A DNA stretch of 64,000 nt from Vitellaria paradoxa. Lineage: Eukaryota; Streptophyta; Magnoliopsida; Ericales; Sapotaceae. The stretch is taken from contig CM034237.1 in assembly GCA_019916065.1 (NCBI GenBank), positions 44,847,084 to 44,911,083 of the forward strand, read 5' to 3'. Made by a program: the position numbers and the translations under genes. This document shows, in pieces, positions 10,990 to 23,577 of this stretch. The stretch's first letter is position 1. Every line of letters begins with the position of its first letter. Below the pieces are notes generated by a model. It did not search any database and was not told the origin of the DNA. It worked only from the letters and a program-made list of their open reading frames with translations.

Positions 10990-13850
10990 TTTTCAAAATT
11001 TCAAAGATATACCCTCGTGATGGTCTTAATATGCAATTAATATATATATATATATATATATATCATTTTGATTTTCATTGAAAATAAAGAGTTTATTTTC
11101 AAATAATTAATAGGTATCATAGGGGGTTCAAATGTAATCAATTGAGGGAATATACCATGACTCGAATGTTATTTAAAGGAGACGGTTTGGATAAGAGTGA
11201 TGAAACAGCTTTCTAAGTTAGAACTTAGAGCCGGAATTCATGGTAGCTAGAAATAATTAAGTTTTGGTTAGCAAAGAAATTACAGTTAATGATTGCAAGT
11301 AAAAGGGGGGTTAATATAAATACGACACGTAATAAAATTTTATTAAAAAATATTAAAAAATCGATAAAAATAAGATCTCTTTTCTTTTTTTTTTTTTGTG
11401 TGTGTTTTTTTAATCTGTCAAACACTCTCAAAATAAAAAGCGACTGAAAGAAGATGCACCCAAAGCAAGTTTTACGAATTGCGATTCCCTTCTCATCACA
11501 TAGTGTCTGGTATGGGAATAAATATTTCTTTAATTCTATAATTTTTTTAATCTATCATTTAATTTTCTAAAAATACGAAATATAAACAAATTCGAAATTC
11601 AGGTAAATTACACTAATTACTCGGAAGATTTGATAAAAATACACAAAATGTCTCTATAATTTTTAAAGTTACAGGTATTGTTATTATTTTTAAATTCTGT
11701 TATTTTTCATTTGTGAGTTTAGGAGTTAAAAAAAAAAAAAGAAAACATTAATTAAGAGAGAAGAGATAAGAAAAGAAATGATAATATTTTTTTATTTATT
11801 TGTAAGTTTAGAAAAGAAAAGATAATAATTTTATTTCTATTTATTTGTGAGTTAAAAAGAAAAGGATGAAAGTAAAGTGTAAATTGTTATTTTACCATTA
11901 AATCATTTAAGAAGTTGAGGAATTTTGTCAATTTATTTAATCTTAGAATATAATTGTGATTTCTTCTTTCTTATTCTTTATTTTATGGACAAATATGTCA
12001 TCTTAAAAGTTTTATTAATTCATTTTTTTTCTTTCTATTTCCACCTATTTTTGGGAGGATAAAAATTTTAAAATTTTAACATTGACTTTTCTTTCCATTT
12101 CTTTTTTTTTTTCTTTTCCTAGAAAAACTTACAAACAAATAATAGATTCTAAAATCTTTTTTTTTTTTTTTCTATTTCACTCCATCCAAAAGAATTGTTA
12201 TGGATTCTTTATTGATATTAGTGTGTGTTAGGAGGACTAACTTACAGATTAAATCAGGAGGTCCTAAATCCTAAATATAAGTAGGAATCTTTGCCCATTT
12301 GTTCGTAGAATAACTAAGGATTTCAAGATTGGGATACCTTAAAGATAATTCAAACAGATTTAATCATTCTAATTAGTATTTTTAGACAAGTCTTATAATT
12401 ATAAATCTACAAGCTAAATTGTATAGCCTGTCAAATCTCATTATATATCTCAAAAATCGTGATATGTAAGTTTTAGATGGTAAGTAGGTATTTCAGAAAC
12501 TCAAATCAACAATCCAATTGTCAAAATAATTTAGACTCATAAGAAAAACAAATATTCAAGCCTTAATATTAATCAGACATGAACTAGCAGTAATGAGAAG
12601 AATTGGCCATATTAGAAAAAATTTTAAAACATAATCTAAAAAATAAAGGTAATAAATGTAACTTTAGAAACTACCAGAGTAATTTGTGTGTAGTCATCAA
12701 ACTTTAAGGGTAGTTAATATAATCTACCTTAAAATTTTTACAAAATGTATCTAACCTAATTAAAATGAATTAATTTTATAAGTGTAACACTTACTTATAA
12801 TAACTCCATACCAAAAACACCCTAAACTGAAATACTCAATGAAACTATTTTTTGTGCCTTACTCCTTGGGGAGAGTTTAAGGAAATCGTTTTGAATTTAT
12901 TGGTGTGACTACCAGAAATTTTACAAGTATTTAATCAATTCACTGCAACAAATTAATATGTATCCTAACCTTCCCCCTTTTTTTTTACTGCAACTATTAA
13001 TGACTATTGTCATAATTTATAAGCTATATTAAGCCACAAGTTGTATACAGCCACATATATTACAAGGGCATTAATGTCTCAAAATTAATAAATGCGACTC
13101 TGCAAAAAAGAATATTTTGTCCAAAATGTTTATATATATATACATGAAATATATATACGCACGAAATATGGTATCTCATTTAACTCTCGCAGTTTTGGTG
13201 CTAGTTGATATTTGTTATATATATATATATATATATATATCTATATGATCACTGTTTCTGTCTCTCCCTACCAAACCCAATAAAAAAGAGAACCTGATCC
13301 TTGCATTCAAATTGGCCATCATGCAGTTAGGGAATCCTGAAGAGGGGGAATGTGTATATATATATATATATATATATGATCTTTTCACATTGGACCATAT
13401 AAAGTGCCATGTTTCTAAACCAAGTGTGGAAAACAAGGAGCATCTCTTTTTTGTTAAATAGCTAAATCAATCTAATCCTCACCCTTTCCGAGACTTCGAT
13501 GTGGAGATTGTCTTGTTCTCATTATATTATACCTTGAATTTATAGCTGCATGTCCTTTGTTCTGCAAAAAGATGCTTCTTGTTTGGCTCTTGAGAAAATT
13601 AATTCCAGAAATCAAACGATAATCTATTTGTTACGATACCTCGATATATACTGTTAGGTGACGATACCTCAATGTATATTCTTAGGTTTTATACTGAAAT
13701 TAAAATTTTGAGCTCATTTCTTAACAGTTTGATATGACTTTTAGTTTGAGAAGTTTATGAGTTTAAGTTTGAATATCAGTATATGTTACAAGTTTATTAT
13801 GTGTTTGATTTATCAGTGGTGCATGTTATTGTTTGTCTCTTCCATTTACG
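10990..13850. other. Gene-free AT-rich intergenic DNA with microsatellites
   Basis: No gene is supported. AT dinucleotide microsatellites lie at about 11040-11063, 13217-13240 and 13357-13378. 11620-12180 is A/T-homopolymer-rich with repeated short phrases (TATTTATTTGTGAGTT). A roughly 33-bp imperfect direct repeat (CGATACCTCRATRTATA) occurs at about 13635 and 13661. Confidence 0.4.
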
Positions 13851-13854
13851 TGTG

Positions 13855-14082
13855 AGCATGGCCGGCTCTAGAGATTCAAGGGTATAAGGCGAGATTCCGG
13901 GTGACCCTTAACATTTATGTAAAAAATTTTATAATAAGAAAAAAAGATGCATGCTACAACAAAAAAAAAAAAAAAAAAAGAATTATATAAAAATTGTTAC
14001 GTAAATATTAAGTTTTTTAGTTTTTGAGAAACAAAATTATTTATGAATGCTTTTTATTTATTAATTTTTACAAAATTATCAA

Positions 14083-14126
<44 letters not shown>

Positions 14127-15469
14127 CTTTTCATAACCACATTGGTATATGCTTTCTGGTAGATATATTTAAAATCAAATAAAATACAGAACCAATGTGA
14201 ATGAAGCATAATATTAAAAGAAAAATAAATAAAGTTTAAATAATAAATCAATATACAATTTAACAAAGAAAAGTAAATACAATTTAAGAAAAAACAAATA
14301 AATAACAAAGTATTTAAAATTAAATAATCTAAAATTAAACAATTTGAAATAATAACACCTAATTAGTCAATTGAAGCCTAATTCACTCTAATGTTTGCGT
14401 GCTATATGGAAAAGAAGCGGAATGCATAAATTATCTATTTTTCAAATGTCCATTCTCTAAATAAATCAGATCCATCATTAATAATGTTTGCATGGTTAAC
14501 CAAAGTAATCAAACTTGAAATGTTGAAATTGAATGGGCCATTGAATATTTTAGTGGGAAGAATTTTACCAATGTGACGAGAAAGCTGATATAAACTACTA
14601 TGATATACTATATAGACAAAAAGAAATACAAGAATTTTAAATGGATCTCTTCCACAGTATCGATCATAGTAAAAAGAGTCAAGTATGAAATTCAATTGAA
14701 GGTATCACAACTAAGTATTGAGTATCATGTATACCTTTTGTAACAGTACTGTGTAAAATTCTCAACAACCTTACTTACCACAAAAAAAAAAAAAAAAAAC
14801 ACCGAATTAAAAAATTTCTCGGAATCTTGTTATCGGTGATGCTCCCTTTATTCCCTTCGCATGGATAATAGCACCCAATTATAAAAACTTTCTCGAAATC
14901 TTCTTGTTACGACGCTTCATTTAGTCCTTTCGTATGAAGTTTGCATTTGAAGACAATCCAAATAGAGAAAGAGAAAGAGAAAGAGAGAGAGAGGGAGGGT
15001 GCAATATTTGAAAATAATCGATAGAGAAAGAGGATCCAACAGGGTAAAGGGGTAAAGAGAGGAAAGTGTTGTGATTTTTAACATTTGTTAGCGAGGAGAT
15101 AAAGAGAGAGATTAAAAGAATAAGAGATATAGGGAGAGACAACATTTGATACGGGGACAGAAACCATTGAAACTTTTTTTTAGATTTATTAGTAGGGAGA
15201 TAATCTAGACAAAGAATCAAAGAGATCTGAGAAAAAGAGAGATATGGAGACGAGTGAGATGGAATTTATAGATTCACCAACAGGGAGATAATCTGAAGAG
15301 AGAATGAAAGATATGTGGAACAAAAAGCCACAGTTATTAACATTCAAAATTTTAAATTAAGTATATAAATAAAAATAATTTTTATTTTCATGTATATTAA
15401 AAGTGGGTCTACATCACATTCGGGGCCTTAGGCAACGAGGGGTATATGCGCAAAAGCTGTGGAGCCTAC

Positions 15470-15470
<1 letters not shown>
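13855..15470. repeat. Probable old transposon debris with (CT)n and a purine-rich block
   Basis: The two edges resemble each other in inverted sense: GGCCGGCTCTAGAGATT... and AAGGCGAG on the left, GGGGCCTTAGGCAACGAGG...GGAGCC on the right. This is the type of edge seen on common plant non-autonomous repeats. Inside are a (CT)n run at about 14083-14123, poly-A runs at 13959-13978 and 14781-14799, and a strongly purine-rich strand from about 14955 to 15330 in which GGGAGATAATCT recurs (about 15195 and 15284). No coding potential is convincing. Confidence 0.35.
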
Positions 15471-15508
<38 letters not shown>

Positions 15509-15530
15509 TATTATTATTATTATTATTTTG
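15471..15530. repeat. (TAA)n/(TTA)n self-complementary microsatellite
   Basis: A run of TAA trinucleotides (about 15472-15507) is followed directly by its complement (ATT repeats to about 15528), so the tract can fold on itself as a hairpin or cruciform. Confidence 0.8.
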
Positions 15531-16383
15531 TTAACTCAAAATATTTAAGCTAATTTGCGCACACACTTGAACCAGCGAGTTTGAGAAGTGAATCCAAGAT
15601 AAGTTAACCCTTAAGATAGTAAAACTTACGTATTATTATATTAAATAGTAGTCTCTTTGAAAAAAGGGGGGTGTTTTGTTCCAGTATTACTCATGACTTT
15701 TAAGGTAATATTGTTTTTATTTTTTTTCTATTTTCTTTAATGGTTTGAATTAATGTCCCATGTCGGACTTGAGAGATGAAAGTTTGAGAATAACGTAGTA
15801 GTTTTTAGTTTTTTGAGTTAAAGTTTAATTTGACAAGAATATATATATTGACGGTAGATTGTTTGATATATATATACACAGAGAGAGAAATTGGTTGATA
15901 TATATATATATATATATACAGAGAGAGAGAAAGTATTGAAAGATCTCCCTTTGCAGCAACCACCATGCCAAATCCATAAATTATAAGTTTTATGGGCTTA
16001 CTTGTGTGCCATATGCCCAAGTATTAAGGTGGACGACAGGCGTGTGACATTTAAATTTTGAATAATTGATGATTTAACATTTTAATTTCAAATTTAATAG
16101 AAGATATAGAAAGAAAAAAAATTGAAGATTACAAATGAACTAAAATTATAAAGAAAAACATAATTTTATATAAAAAAATCCCTAATAAAAATGAATATAC
16201 ACATACATTTTCATGCAACCCACACAATTAAGGATTTTAAGTTTCTGTTGTGTTGAGTTGAACTGTGACTAGTCACTAGTGCAGATGACTTGATATTTGA
16301 GCCTTAGACCAGTACAGCCGTGGTTTATCAGTCCAAATGCTATAAAATTGAAGGACAGGCACCTGACAATTGAGTTTACAAAC
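15531..16383. other. Gene-free intergenic DNA
   Basis: No gene is supported. AT runs with AGAG tails lie at 15866-15890 and 15898-15932. Confidence 0.4.
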
Positions 16384-16398
16384 AAGAAAACTTAGATA

Positions 16399-16660
16399 GG
16401 CCTGGGAGGGATAGTCGAGTTGGTTTAGATGGTGGGTTAAAAGGTTTAAGATTAATAGGTTCTAAGTTCGACTCTTCTTGAGGGTAGTCTTTCCTCTAAT
16501 TGTGGAGGGTCATCTAACAGTTTTCTCGGCTGAGCTGGTCAGCCAGGACTCGCCTAGGCTGGTTTACCTCCTCGTGGTTCTTTGCTGGCTAGGGTCACGG
16601 AGCGGGTTTCACCCAGTGCGCACCTCTGAGTAGTGACTGCGGACTTCTCCCCTACCCCAG
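16399..16660 (+). mobile_element. tRNA-headed SINE, family S, copy 1
   Basis: 262 bp between perfect 15-bp target-site duplications (AAGAAAACTTAGATA at 16384-16398 and 16661-16675). The head carries an A-box-like TAGTCGAGTTGG and a B-box-like GGTTCTAAGTTCGACTC, as in tRNA-derived Pol III promoters. The body shares GCTGAGCTGGTCAGCCAGGA, GCCTAGGCTGGTTTACCTC and GGCTAGGGTCACGGAGCG with copies at 27.3, 27.6 and 62.7 kb. There is no coding role; open frames across it are fortuitous. Confidence 0.85.
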
Positions 16661-16683
16661 AAGAAAACTTAGATATATTAAAA

Positions 16684-16686
<3 letters not shown>

Positions 16687-16720
<34 letters not shown>
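16687..16720. repeat. (AT)n microsatellite
   Basis: An uninterrupted AT dinucleotide run just 3' of the SINE, with shorter AT/AC tracts at 16754-16768 and 16810-16830. (AAT)n tracts follow at about 16921-16940. Confidence 0.85.
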
Positions 16721-16722
<2 letters not shown>

Positions 16723-16859
16723 ATCAGTTTGTCTCTCCTTATCTTTCTCTCTATATATATATACACAGACATTCACATATGTATGTTTACATGCATACTG
16801 ATGAGAATTATATATATATACATATACATAATACATAATTGTATCATGATAGTTAATTA

Positions 16860-17580
16860 AATTAGGTTGACCACTGTTTGTCTACTGGTAACTGCGTCTG
16901 CAGATTAGTCTGCATCCTACTACTAATAATAATAATAATAAAGTTGAAGATACTTCAAATGGTGACTGAACTGTAGCTAGCAGCAAGGCCTAATTAAAAA
17001 ATAATAATAATAAAAATAATAAAAAACTCAAATTGATAATATTAATTAAGAAAATTTATTATCCAATGTGGGTTTTCTGACATGCATGCATATAATGATG
17101 AAAACTAATGTGTTTTATGCTTCAACAGATCAATTTGTTTATATCATTGATCTCTATGAGAAGGAACTCTCTTGATGATGGTCACAATGCAGCCATAATT
17201 AGCTTCTTCCAAGCCGCGTGAATCTGACTCACGTCGCATCTGCAGCCATTTTCAGCGTAGATGACAAGCGGTCATCTTTAGTTTGGATTGGTTATAATTA
17301 ATTGGGTTGAGTTAATTTCTTTATATATACAAAGTTTTGCAGAACATCTCAGTGGTGTGTCCCCGTGTTAAAGTAGAAGTATATGAGAGGGAGAGGGAGA
17401 GGGAGCGGGAGAGAGAGCTTTTTTTTTGTTTCCTTTGTCAAGTCCGGACAAATTGTTATCAAATATCGGAAGGTGCAAAGGTAAGAAATTGGAGGTGTAA
17501 TGGAAACGGAAGAATCTAAAAATTAGGCACCTACGTAACGATAACCATCAATTTTAAAACTTGAAATCTAGAGGGGGTAA
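16860..17580. other. Intergenic, partly less AT-rich, no gene identified
   Basis: About 17130-17300 is a mixed-composition stretch (CGCGTGAATCTGACTCACG, a near-perfect short palindrome around 17217-17236) followed by a TATATATAC box at about 17322 and a GGGAGA-rich tract at 17385-17420. It could be a promoter relic or an unrecognised transcript, but no coding exon is supported. Confidence 0.3.
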
Positions 17581-17582
17581 TA

Positions 17583-17925
17583 AGGTGGCATTTAATTTGT
17601 ATTTTTATTTTTATTTTTTTTATTTTTATTTTCTAGTTTCTTTTTTAAATGTTTTATGTTTTAAAATTTATAAAACACGATAAATAAAAAACATATTTGT
17701 TTTGATATTTTTTCTTTTTTGTATGTTGAGATATTTCTTATTTTGAATTAAAAATGCTCAAAACGATTTTTTACTATTTTACATTTTATGTGTAAACCTA
17801 TTTTCTATTTTTTAAAACAGATTTTGAAAAACAAGTATCTAAATGCATTTTGGATTTTTTTTGTTTCAAAAAATATAAAATAGAAAATGATTTCAAAATA
17901 GGTACGCCAAATAACACTTAAATAA
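17583..17925. mobile_element. MITE, 'GGCATTTGGTTT' family, copy 2
   Basis: Starts GGTGGCATTTAATTTG after a TAA and ends GCCAAATAACACT before TAA, so a 3-bp TAA target duplication fits a PIF/Harbinger-type element. Internal landmarks shared with the other copies are TTTATGTGTAAACCTATTTT and CAAGTATCTAAATGCATTTTG. Non-coding. Confidence 0.65.
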
Positions 17926-17939
17926 TTTATGTTGTTCAA

Positions 17940-17961
17940 TAATAATAATAATAATAATAAA
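17940..17961. repeat. (AAT)n microsatellite
   Basis: Seven consecutive AAT/ATA trinucleotides immediately 3' of the MITE. Confidence 0.8.
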
Positions 17962-18068
17962 AGACAATTTATGTATAAGATTTCACATTGCTAGATTTGT
18001 AAAATATGAGTTGTGGGCAATATTTTTTCTGCAAGCAGAAAATTAATCTTCAAGCGTTTAAACATTTG

Positions 18069-19010
18069 GGGACTGTTTGGTAATGCTTTCTTTAATGCTT
18101 TCTTTTTTTCTTTTATATCTATATGTTTATATTTTTTATTTTTTTATTGTCATTTTTTTTTGAAATAAAAATTAAAATTACTTTTAAAAATATAATTTTA
18201 TTTACAACTAATAATTTTTATTTTCATAAAATATTTGATTTTATTAGTTTTAAAAAATTAATTAAATTTAATAAAATATATTTCATATTAATTTAATTAA
18301 TTGGTTTAATTAAATTAAATTAAATTATTTTCTAAAAATCATTTAATTCAATAAATATAAAATATATTAAATTTAAATTTAATTATATTATTTATTAAAG
18401 ACAACTGAATAAAATATAATTATTATGTCATTTAATTCAGTAAATATAAAATATATTAATTATAATTTAATGATATTATTTATAAAATAATTGAATAAAA
18501 TATATTTCATAATAATTTAAATAATTTAATTATGATAGTTATCAAAATAATTTAATAAAATATACTAATATTAGATAAAATAATTTAAATTAATTAATTT
18601 TATTTTATTATTTATTAGAAATAACTTAATAATATATATTTCATGTTAATTAAATTTAGTTATTTAACAAAAATAAATTAATAAAATATATTACATATTA
18701 ATTTAGATAATTAATTTAATAAATTTAATTATATTATTTATTAAAAATAATTTTAGTTTAATAAAATATTTGAGTAAAATAAATTATTTTAATATGATGT
18801 AACGCAAATGAATAAAGTGTTAAAATTGACAAAATGTTTGTAACAGAAAAATAGAGCAAAAATACTTTTTTTTTTGTTTACATTTTTTATTTAAATTTTT
18901 ATTTTTTAAAAAAATAAACAAATTTAACAAATATATTTTTGTTATCAATTTATAAATTTTTAAAAATATAAAAAAATAAAAAATAAAAATGTTACCAAAC
19001 GGAGACTTAA
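18069..19010. mobile_element. Extremely AT-rich element with inverted ends (family T, copy 1)
   Basis: The left end GGGGACTGTTTGGTAATGC and the right end GTTACCAAACGGAGACTTA are inverted relatives, bounding about 940 bp of almost pure A/T. Inside, variants of TTTAATAAAATATATTTCAT-like phrases recur at irregular spacing, separated by ATTATTTATTAAAAATAATT. The same vocabulary and right end occur at 26.28-26.72, 34.06-34.99 and 43.38-43.75 kb. No ORF is present. It is probably a non-autonomous DNA transposon. Confidence 0.55.
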
Positions 19011-19412
19011 CATTCTGAGTACAAAGGTCTAAAACAAATAACTTAAAAAAGGATGCAAGTGAGTTTAGTAAATTAAAAGTCTAAACTTGTATTTGTTTCT
19101 CTTCTCCTTTTGCTTGGGGCAACAAGATGGTGCCATAAATTTCATAAAATGAAAATGGGAAGGATTATGGTGGCATTTAGTGGCAGAATCCGAAATTTTT
19201 TTTAGATGTAGCGTAAAATTTTTTTTAATATTTTAAATAAAATTTTTCTTATATGGGAAATTTTTTCTAAGTGTGGCATAAAATCTTTCTTAATGTTTTT
19301 AACAAAATTTTTCCTAGGTTTGAAATTTTTCTTAGGTGCATGTATACAGGTAAAATAATTTTTTTTCTAAAATTTCAGGTACGACCACCCCCTCGACTGG
19401 GTGTGGCTCCCT

Positions 19413-19745
19413 TCTAGTGGCATTTGGTTTGTATTTTTATTTTCTAATTCTAGTTTTTGTTTATTTTTTTTTATTTCATGTGTTTTATATTTTAAAAATC
19501 CCAAAAATATGAAAAAACAAAAAATACATTTGGTTTGACATTTTATATTTTTGGTGATTTGAAATTTTCTTTATTTGAGGTTAAAAATATTCAAAATAAC
19601 TTTTTGTCATTTTATATTTTATGTGTAAACCTATTTTTTATTTATTTTGAAAAGACAAGTGATCGAATGCGTTTTGAACTGTTTTTCTTATTTTAAAAAA
19701 TGTAAAATAGAAAATGAGTTCAAAACAGGTATACTAAATAAAACC
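19413..19745. mobile_element. MITE, 'GGCATTTGGTTT' family, copy 3
   Basis: Begins TGGCATTTGGTTTGTATTTT after CTAG and ends ACTAAATAAAACC before TAAAG. It shares TTTTATGTGTAAACCTATTT and GACAAGTGATCGAATGCG with copies 2 and 4. Non-coding. Confidence 0.65.
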
Positions 19746-19846
19746 TAAAGTTTTTCCTACCACTATTATTCTTCCCATGTATGCAAAAAAAAAAAAAAAT
19801 GCTGCAGGTAAATGAAATAATTAATTTTATTTGAGTTCTATATAGG

Positions 19847-20179
19847 TTGCATGTTAGTTTATCTCTAATTGCCAGTACTGGCATGGAACTAGAAAGTCAA
19901 ATGTCCGCACAATTCAATAAAACAAATGGGGGACTTTTTATCCTCAAAGTTCCAGGTGATTTCAATGCCGAAAAAGAAGTTTGGTTACATTTCAAAATCA
20001 AATTGCCAGAACAACGTAAGAGAACAACCTGTGATCTGCGCGATTGCTTCTCTTCTGCGCGTCGCCACTTGGTAATGTCCTTATGGAAAATGCATTCCCA
20101 CATGGGGCAGCTGGATGAGGATCGTTCTTGCAGAGATCTCAAATTATACATTGGTCGGTCACTGTCAACCTCTGGTTAA
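19847..20179 (+). CDS. Unrecognised 110-codon ORF in a GC-richer island (hypothetical, weak)
   Basis: The open frame starts at an ATG at 19847 and ends at a TAA near 20179, within about 19840-20260, a block noticeably richer in G+C than its surroundings. The product is basic, contains LPEQRKRTTCDLRDCF, and shows no signal peptide or membrane span. I recognise no domain. A 84-codon frame also lies on the opposite strand (20151-19897), which argues for low-AT composition rather than selection. It could be a captured gene fragment or the end of a non-coding transcript. Confidence 0.2.
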   Translation: MHVSLSLIASTGMELESQMSAQFNKTNGGLFILKVPGDFNAEKEVWLHFKIKLPEQRKRTTCDLRDCFSSARRHLVMSLWKMHSHMGQLDEDRSCRDLKLYIGRSLSTSG

Positions 20180-20540
20180 TTCAAAAGACCAGTCAGGTGA
20201 AATACTGACTCTCGCTCCCCGTTGTTCCATCGTTACACACTCATTTACCTGAACCTATGATACCTAGAATTTGAGATTTGCTAGAACTAAGCAAATAGTT
20301 TAAAAGTAAAGTGAGCTTATAGTTACAAAAATTTTAGCTAAATAAAAAATTTAAAGATAGAGTAAGCTGAGATACAAAAATGTAAGATAGACTAAATTTG
20401 GAAAAAAAAAAAATAAATAAACTTCAAAGATATTTTGTTTTTTTGAGTTAGGCTATGGTTAGCCTAAGGCAACTTTAAGATCGGTTCACTCCTATATGTG
20501 ACATCATTATTATGGTTTAGTCCATACTACCTATTTCATC

Positions 20541-21370
20541 CTCATCCTCGAGCGTTTGGTGTGGCTATGGAAGAATCGTGATACAATCATCCACCTAAAT
20601 TTGTGATGTCCTCATCATCACAATTTGGTTTACCTTACCTACTCTTACCTTTAAGTTTGGCGTGATATCAAGTGAGATCGTCACACACTCAATTACTCAA
20701 ATTTGTGATGTTCTCATCACAATTTAGTCCACCTCACCTACTCTTATTCTCGACCACTATACGTAACATTAAGTGGGAAAATCATACACTCATCCACGGG
20801 AATATGCAACATCCTAGTTGCAATTTTGTTTATCCTACCTACTTTTATACTCAAGCTATTAGTGAGATATTGGTGGAATCATCACATACTCACCTGAACA
20901 CGTACTATATCCTTGTTGTGGTTCGGTCTACCATAATTACTCTTATCCTTAAATGCTTGGTAAGACATCTCATGGGATTGTCACGCACTTACTTACCCAA
21001 ATCAGTGACATTTTTATTGCAGTTCGCTCTATCCCACTTACTCTTATCCTCAAGTGCTTTGCATGATATCGAAAGGGAACATTGCACCCTCACCAACTGA
21101 AATATGCAACATTCTTGTTATGTTTTTTCCCAACCTTCCTACTCTCATCCTCGAGCTATTGGGATAAAATCGGATGAGATTGTTACATACTCACCCAATT
21201 GAATCTATAATATCTTTACTATAGTTCAGTCCACCATATCTACTCTCATCCTCAAATGTGTCCTTATTGTGATTCAGTCCACCATATATACTCTTATTCT
21301 CAAATGTTTCACAAGACTTGGCATAGGATTCTAACATACTTGCCTATCTAATCTTATCTCTAAGTACCTG
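20541..21370. repeat. Diverged ~100-bp tandem array (minisatellite/satellite relic), about 8-9 units
   Basis: The landmark TACTCTYATYCTYRARTG and its variants recur at 20541, 20640, 20739, 20840, 20938, 21039, 21140 and 21241, a period of 98-101 bp, then at shorter steps (21290, about 21349). Each unit also keeps a GTGAGATYRTCACAYACTCA-like phrase and a GTGACATYCTYATTRCARTT-like phrase at constant offsets. Units are strongly diverged, so the array is old. A 142-codon open frame (20672-21100) simply runs through the array. Confidence 0.85.
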
Positions 21371-21399
21371 ATGTGACAAGAGATTCGAGCCCAACTGTT

Positions 21400-23420
21400 T
21401 TAAAATCAATTTGTGATGGGTTCTAACAAAAGTAACCCTCTTATCACTGGTCCGTTGGGGGTCGGGTCGTTTTGACCACTCATTCAGAATTTGAAAATGC
21501 AGAAAATTGGTTCTTTAATTACTTGCGGAAATCAAAGGGAGGTATATATATATCTGAATAGGCATAATAATTAAATCAAGGGTTGCAAAAGCATACTAAT
21601 GACTTATTCTGGCGTTAATGTTCAACAACTTCAACTTAGACTACTCAACTGATTTTTATCATTATATAATCATTAAGTACTTCATAAAAGGCACATTTAT
21701 ATATTTACATCGGCACCCATTGGGGCATCATGAGCACCCAACGAGTATCATTATGACTTTTTTTTTCGAGAGCATATTGGTCCGATTGATTGCCATCATT
21801 TTTTTATCAATCAATTTTCATTAATTTTTTTTCAAATTTATCCATTAAAATTTACTAAATACGTTCTCCAAGTTTTATCCATTTTTTCAATTTTTATCAG
21901 AATTTTTTAAATCTTTACAAAATTTTACTAAATATATAATTCTTTTTTAAAAGAAAAAAGAATGACACGTGCCGGTGTTAAGACAAAAATCATAAGAAAT
22001 TTTTTTTTTTTTTTATACGCCAAGCGCTCCATCATTAGCTAAAACAGGCCCCCCTATGGAGGGTGGGAGCAGTACAATAATTCAAATTGTGTGCTCTTTT
22101 CAGTAAGCATACACCAGAAATTTTCATCATATCAAGCATTTCAACCAAGTGCCATTAATTCGAGTCATTTTGATATACATACATACATACATATATATAT
22201 ATACACACACGTGGTCAAAGATCCAAATATTTTCTGAGCTTGACGGTAACGTGTGAAGTCCGAGGAAAATTTCTTGTGCATTAATTGCACTCATGTTCCC
22301 TCCGGAACCATACTGCAGGTACAAACAGCGAATTATTTATCAGGGCGAGGAAAACAAAATAGTACTTCTCCTATGTAACCGGGAAGAAATGGACAATACA
22401 AAATATCAGTTATATATGCAGAACACTGAAGGCTGCATGTAGAATTGTCCTTGCACTTCCTAAATTAATCCAACTCTCCATCATTTTCTACATGCATGGC
22501 ATGCTTATTTAAATTTTAATCTACATATGTACAGATTGTATATATATATATATATTATATATATAGTATCATCTTACATATATATATATATATATTATAT
22601 AGTATCATCTTACATATATGTATATATATATGATTCCCATTTCTTTGTTTTCTAGCTGATTATCAGCTAAGTGACGAATGGTCCTTTCATGGATAGCGGA
22701 AGAAAGGAAAGAGAGGCGAAATTTCTTCCCTTGTTTGGCTTATAGTAGTAAAAAAAAAAAAAAAAATTAAAAAAAAAAACAAAACGTACGTTACAAAAAA
22801 TTAAAAATAATTAAATTATAAATTAATATATTAATAAATATCTTTTAATTCTATTGTATTTCTTATCTATTCTACATAATATGTATTTAAATTCTTTTTT
22901 TTTTCTCTTCAAATTCTCACTCCTAACACACCCTACATGGCAATTACTCTTCAACATACATTGAGATATTGAGATATTGTCCATAACACGGGTATGTCAT
23001 GTCTAATATCCTTTAATTTGGATTGGACAACTCTTCAAGTTAATGGATATGGAATATCTTTTTTACTAAAAAAATAAATAAAAACCGCTCATTTTTGCTG
23101 GTGTTTCTTCAAACTTGATGCTAGTCATGGAACAATTGCAGGGAAGCTACGAGAGGGGAACTGAACTTAAATACAGACCGATACATGTATATGATTTGTC
23201 ATTTCACCATCATTCTTCTCTTGAATCATTTTGAATAGTTTCTTGCTTTTCATTATCAGCAAGGAGATATGTATGTAGGTCCCCCTGCAAGTTCATTTGT
23301 GCAAGTTCTCCATCACTATGTCATGTTTCTTTGTGATCATTTGCATTTTGCAATGCATATATATATGTGTGTGTTTGTGTGTTAAGTTTAAAGTATATAA
23401 GACCTCAACAAAATTTAAGC
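21400..23420. other. Gene-free intergenic DNA with AT/CA microsatellites and MITE debris
   Basis: No gene is supported. AT runs lie at 22537-22566, 22577-22600 and 22617-22631, where a phrase TAGTATCATCTTACATATAT is duplicated (about 22564 and 22598). About 22735-22935 is a reverse or partial copy of the MITE family seen at 47.5 kb (ends TCTCACTCCTAACACACCC). A short hairpin with 11-bp arms (TGCATGTAGAA / TTCTACATGCA) spans about 22434-22496. Confidence 0.4.
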
Positions 23421-23428
23421 AAATTATT

Positions 23429-23577
23429 GGATTATTTGGAGTTATAAAAAATGAGATAAAGTGAGATAATTTATGAATTCGTAATTCGTGTAATTAAATA
23501 AAAAAATAAATAATTTTTAAAAATTTTTAAAATTTTATAAAATTTTTTAACGATTTTTAATAAATTAAACACACCCT
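23429..23577 (+). mobile_element. ~150-bp MITE, 'GAGATAATTTATGA' family copy
   Basis: Shares ATTTGGAGTTATAAAAAATG, GAGATAATTTATGAATTCGT and AATAATTTTTAAAAATTTTT in the same order with copies at 24503, 26985, 33684 and 61333. It ends AAACACACCC before TAA. Boundaries are approximate. Confidence 0.6.

Noticed and set aside
20672..21100. 142-codon open frame as a gene
   Set aside because: It runs through four units of the 100-bp tandem array, has no recognisable domain, and its amino-acid pattern simply mirrors the repeat.
22434..22496. A miRNA precursor from the short hairpin
   Set aside because: Only 11 bp of perfect pairing with a loop of about 40 nt; too short for a plant miRNA duplex.
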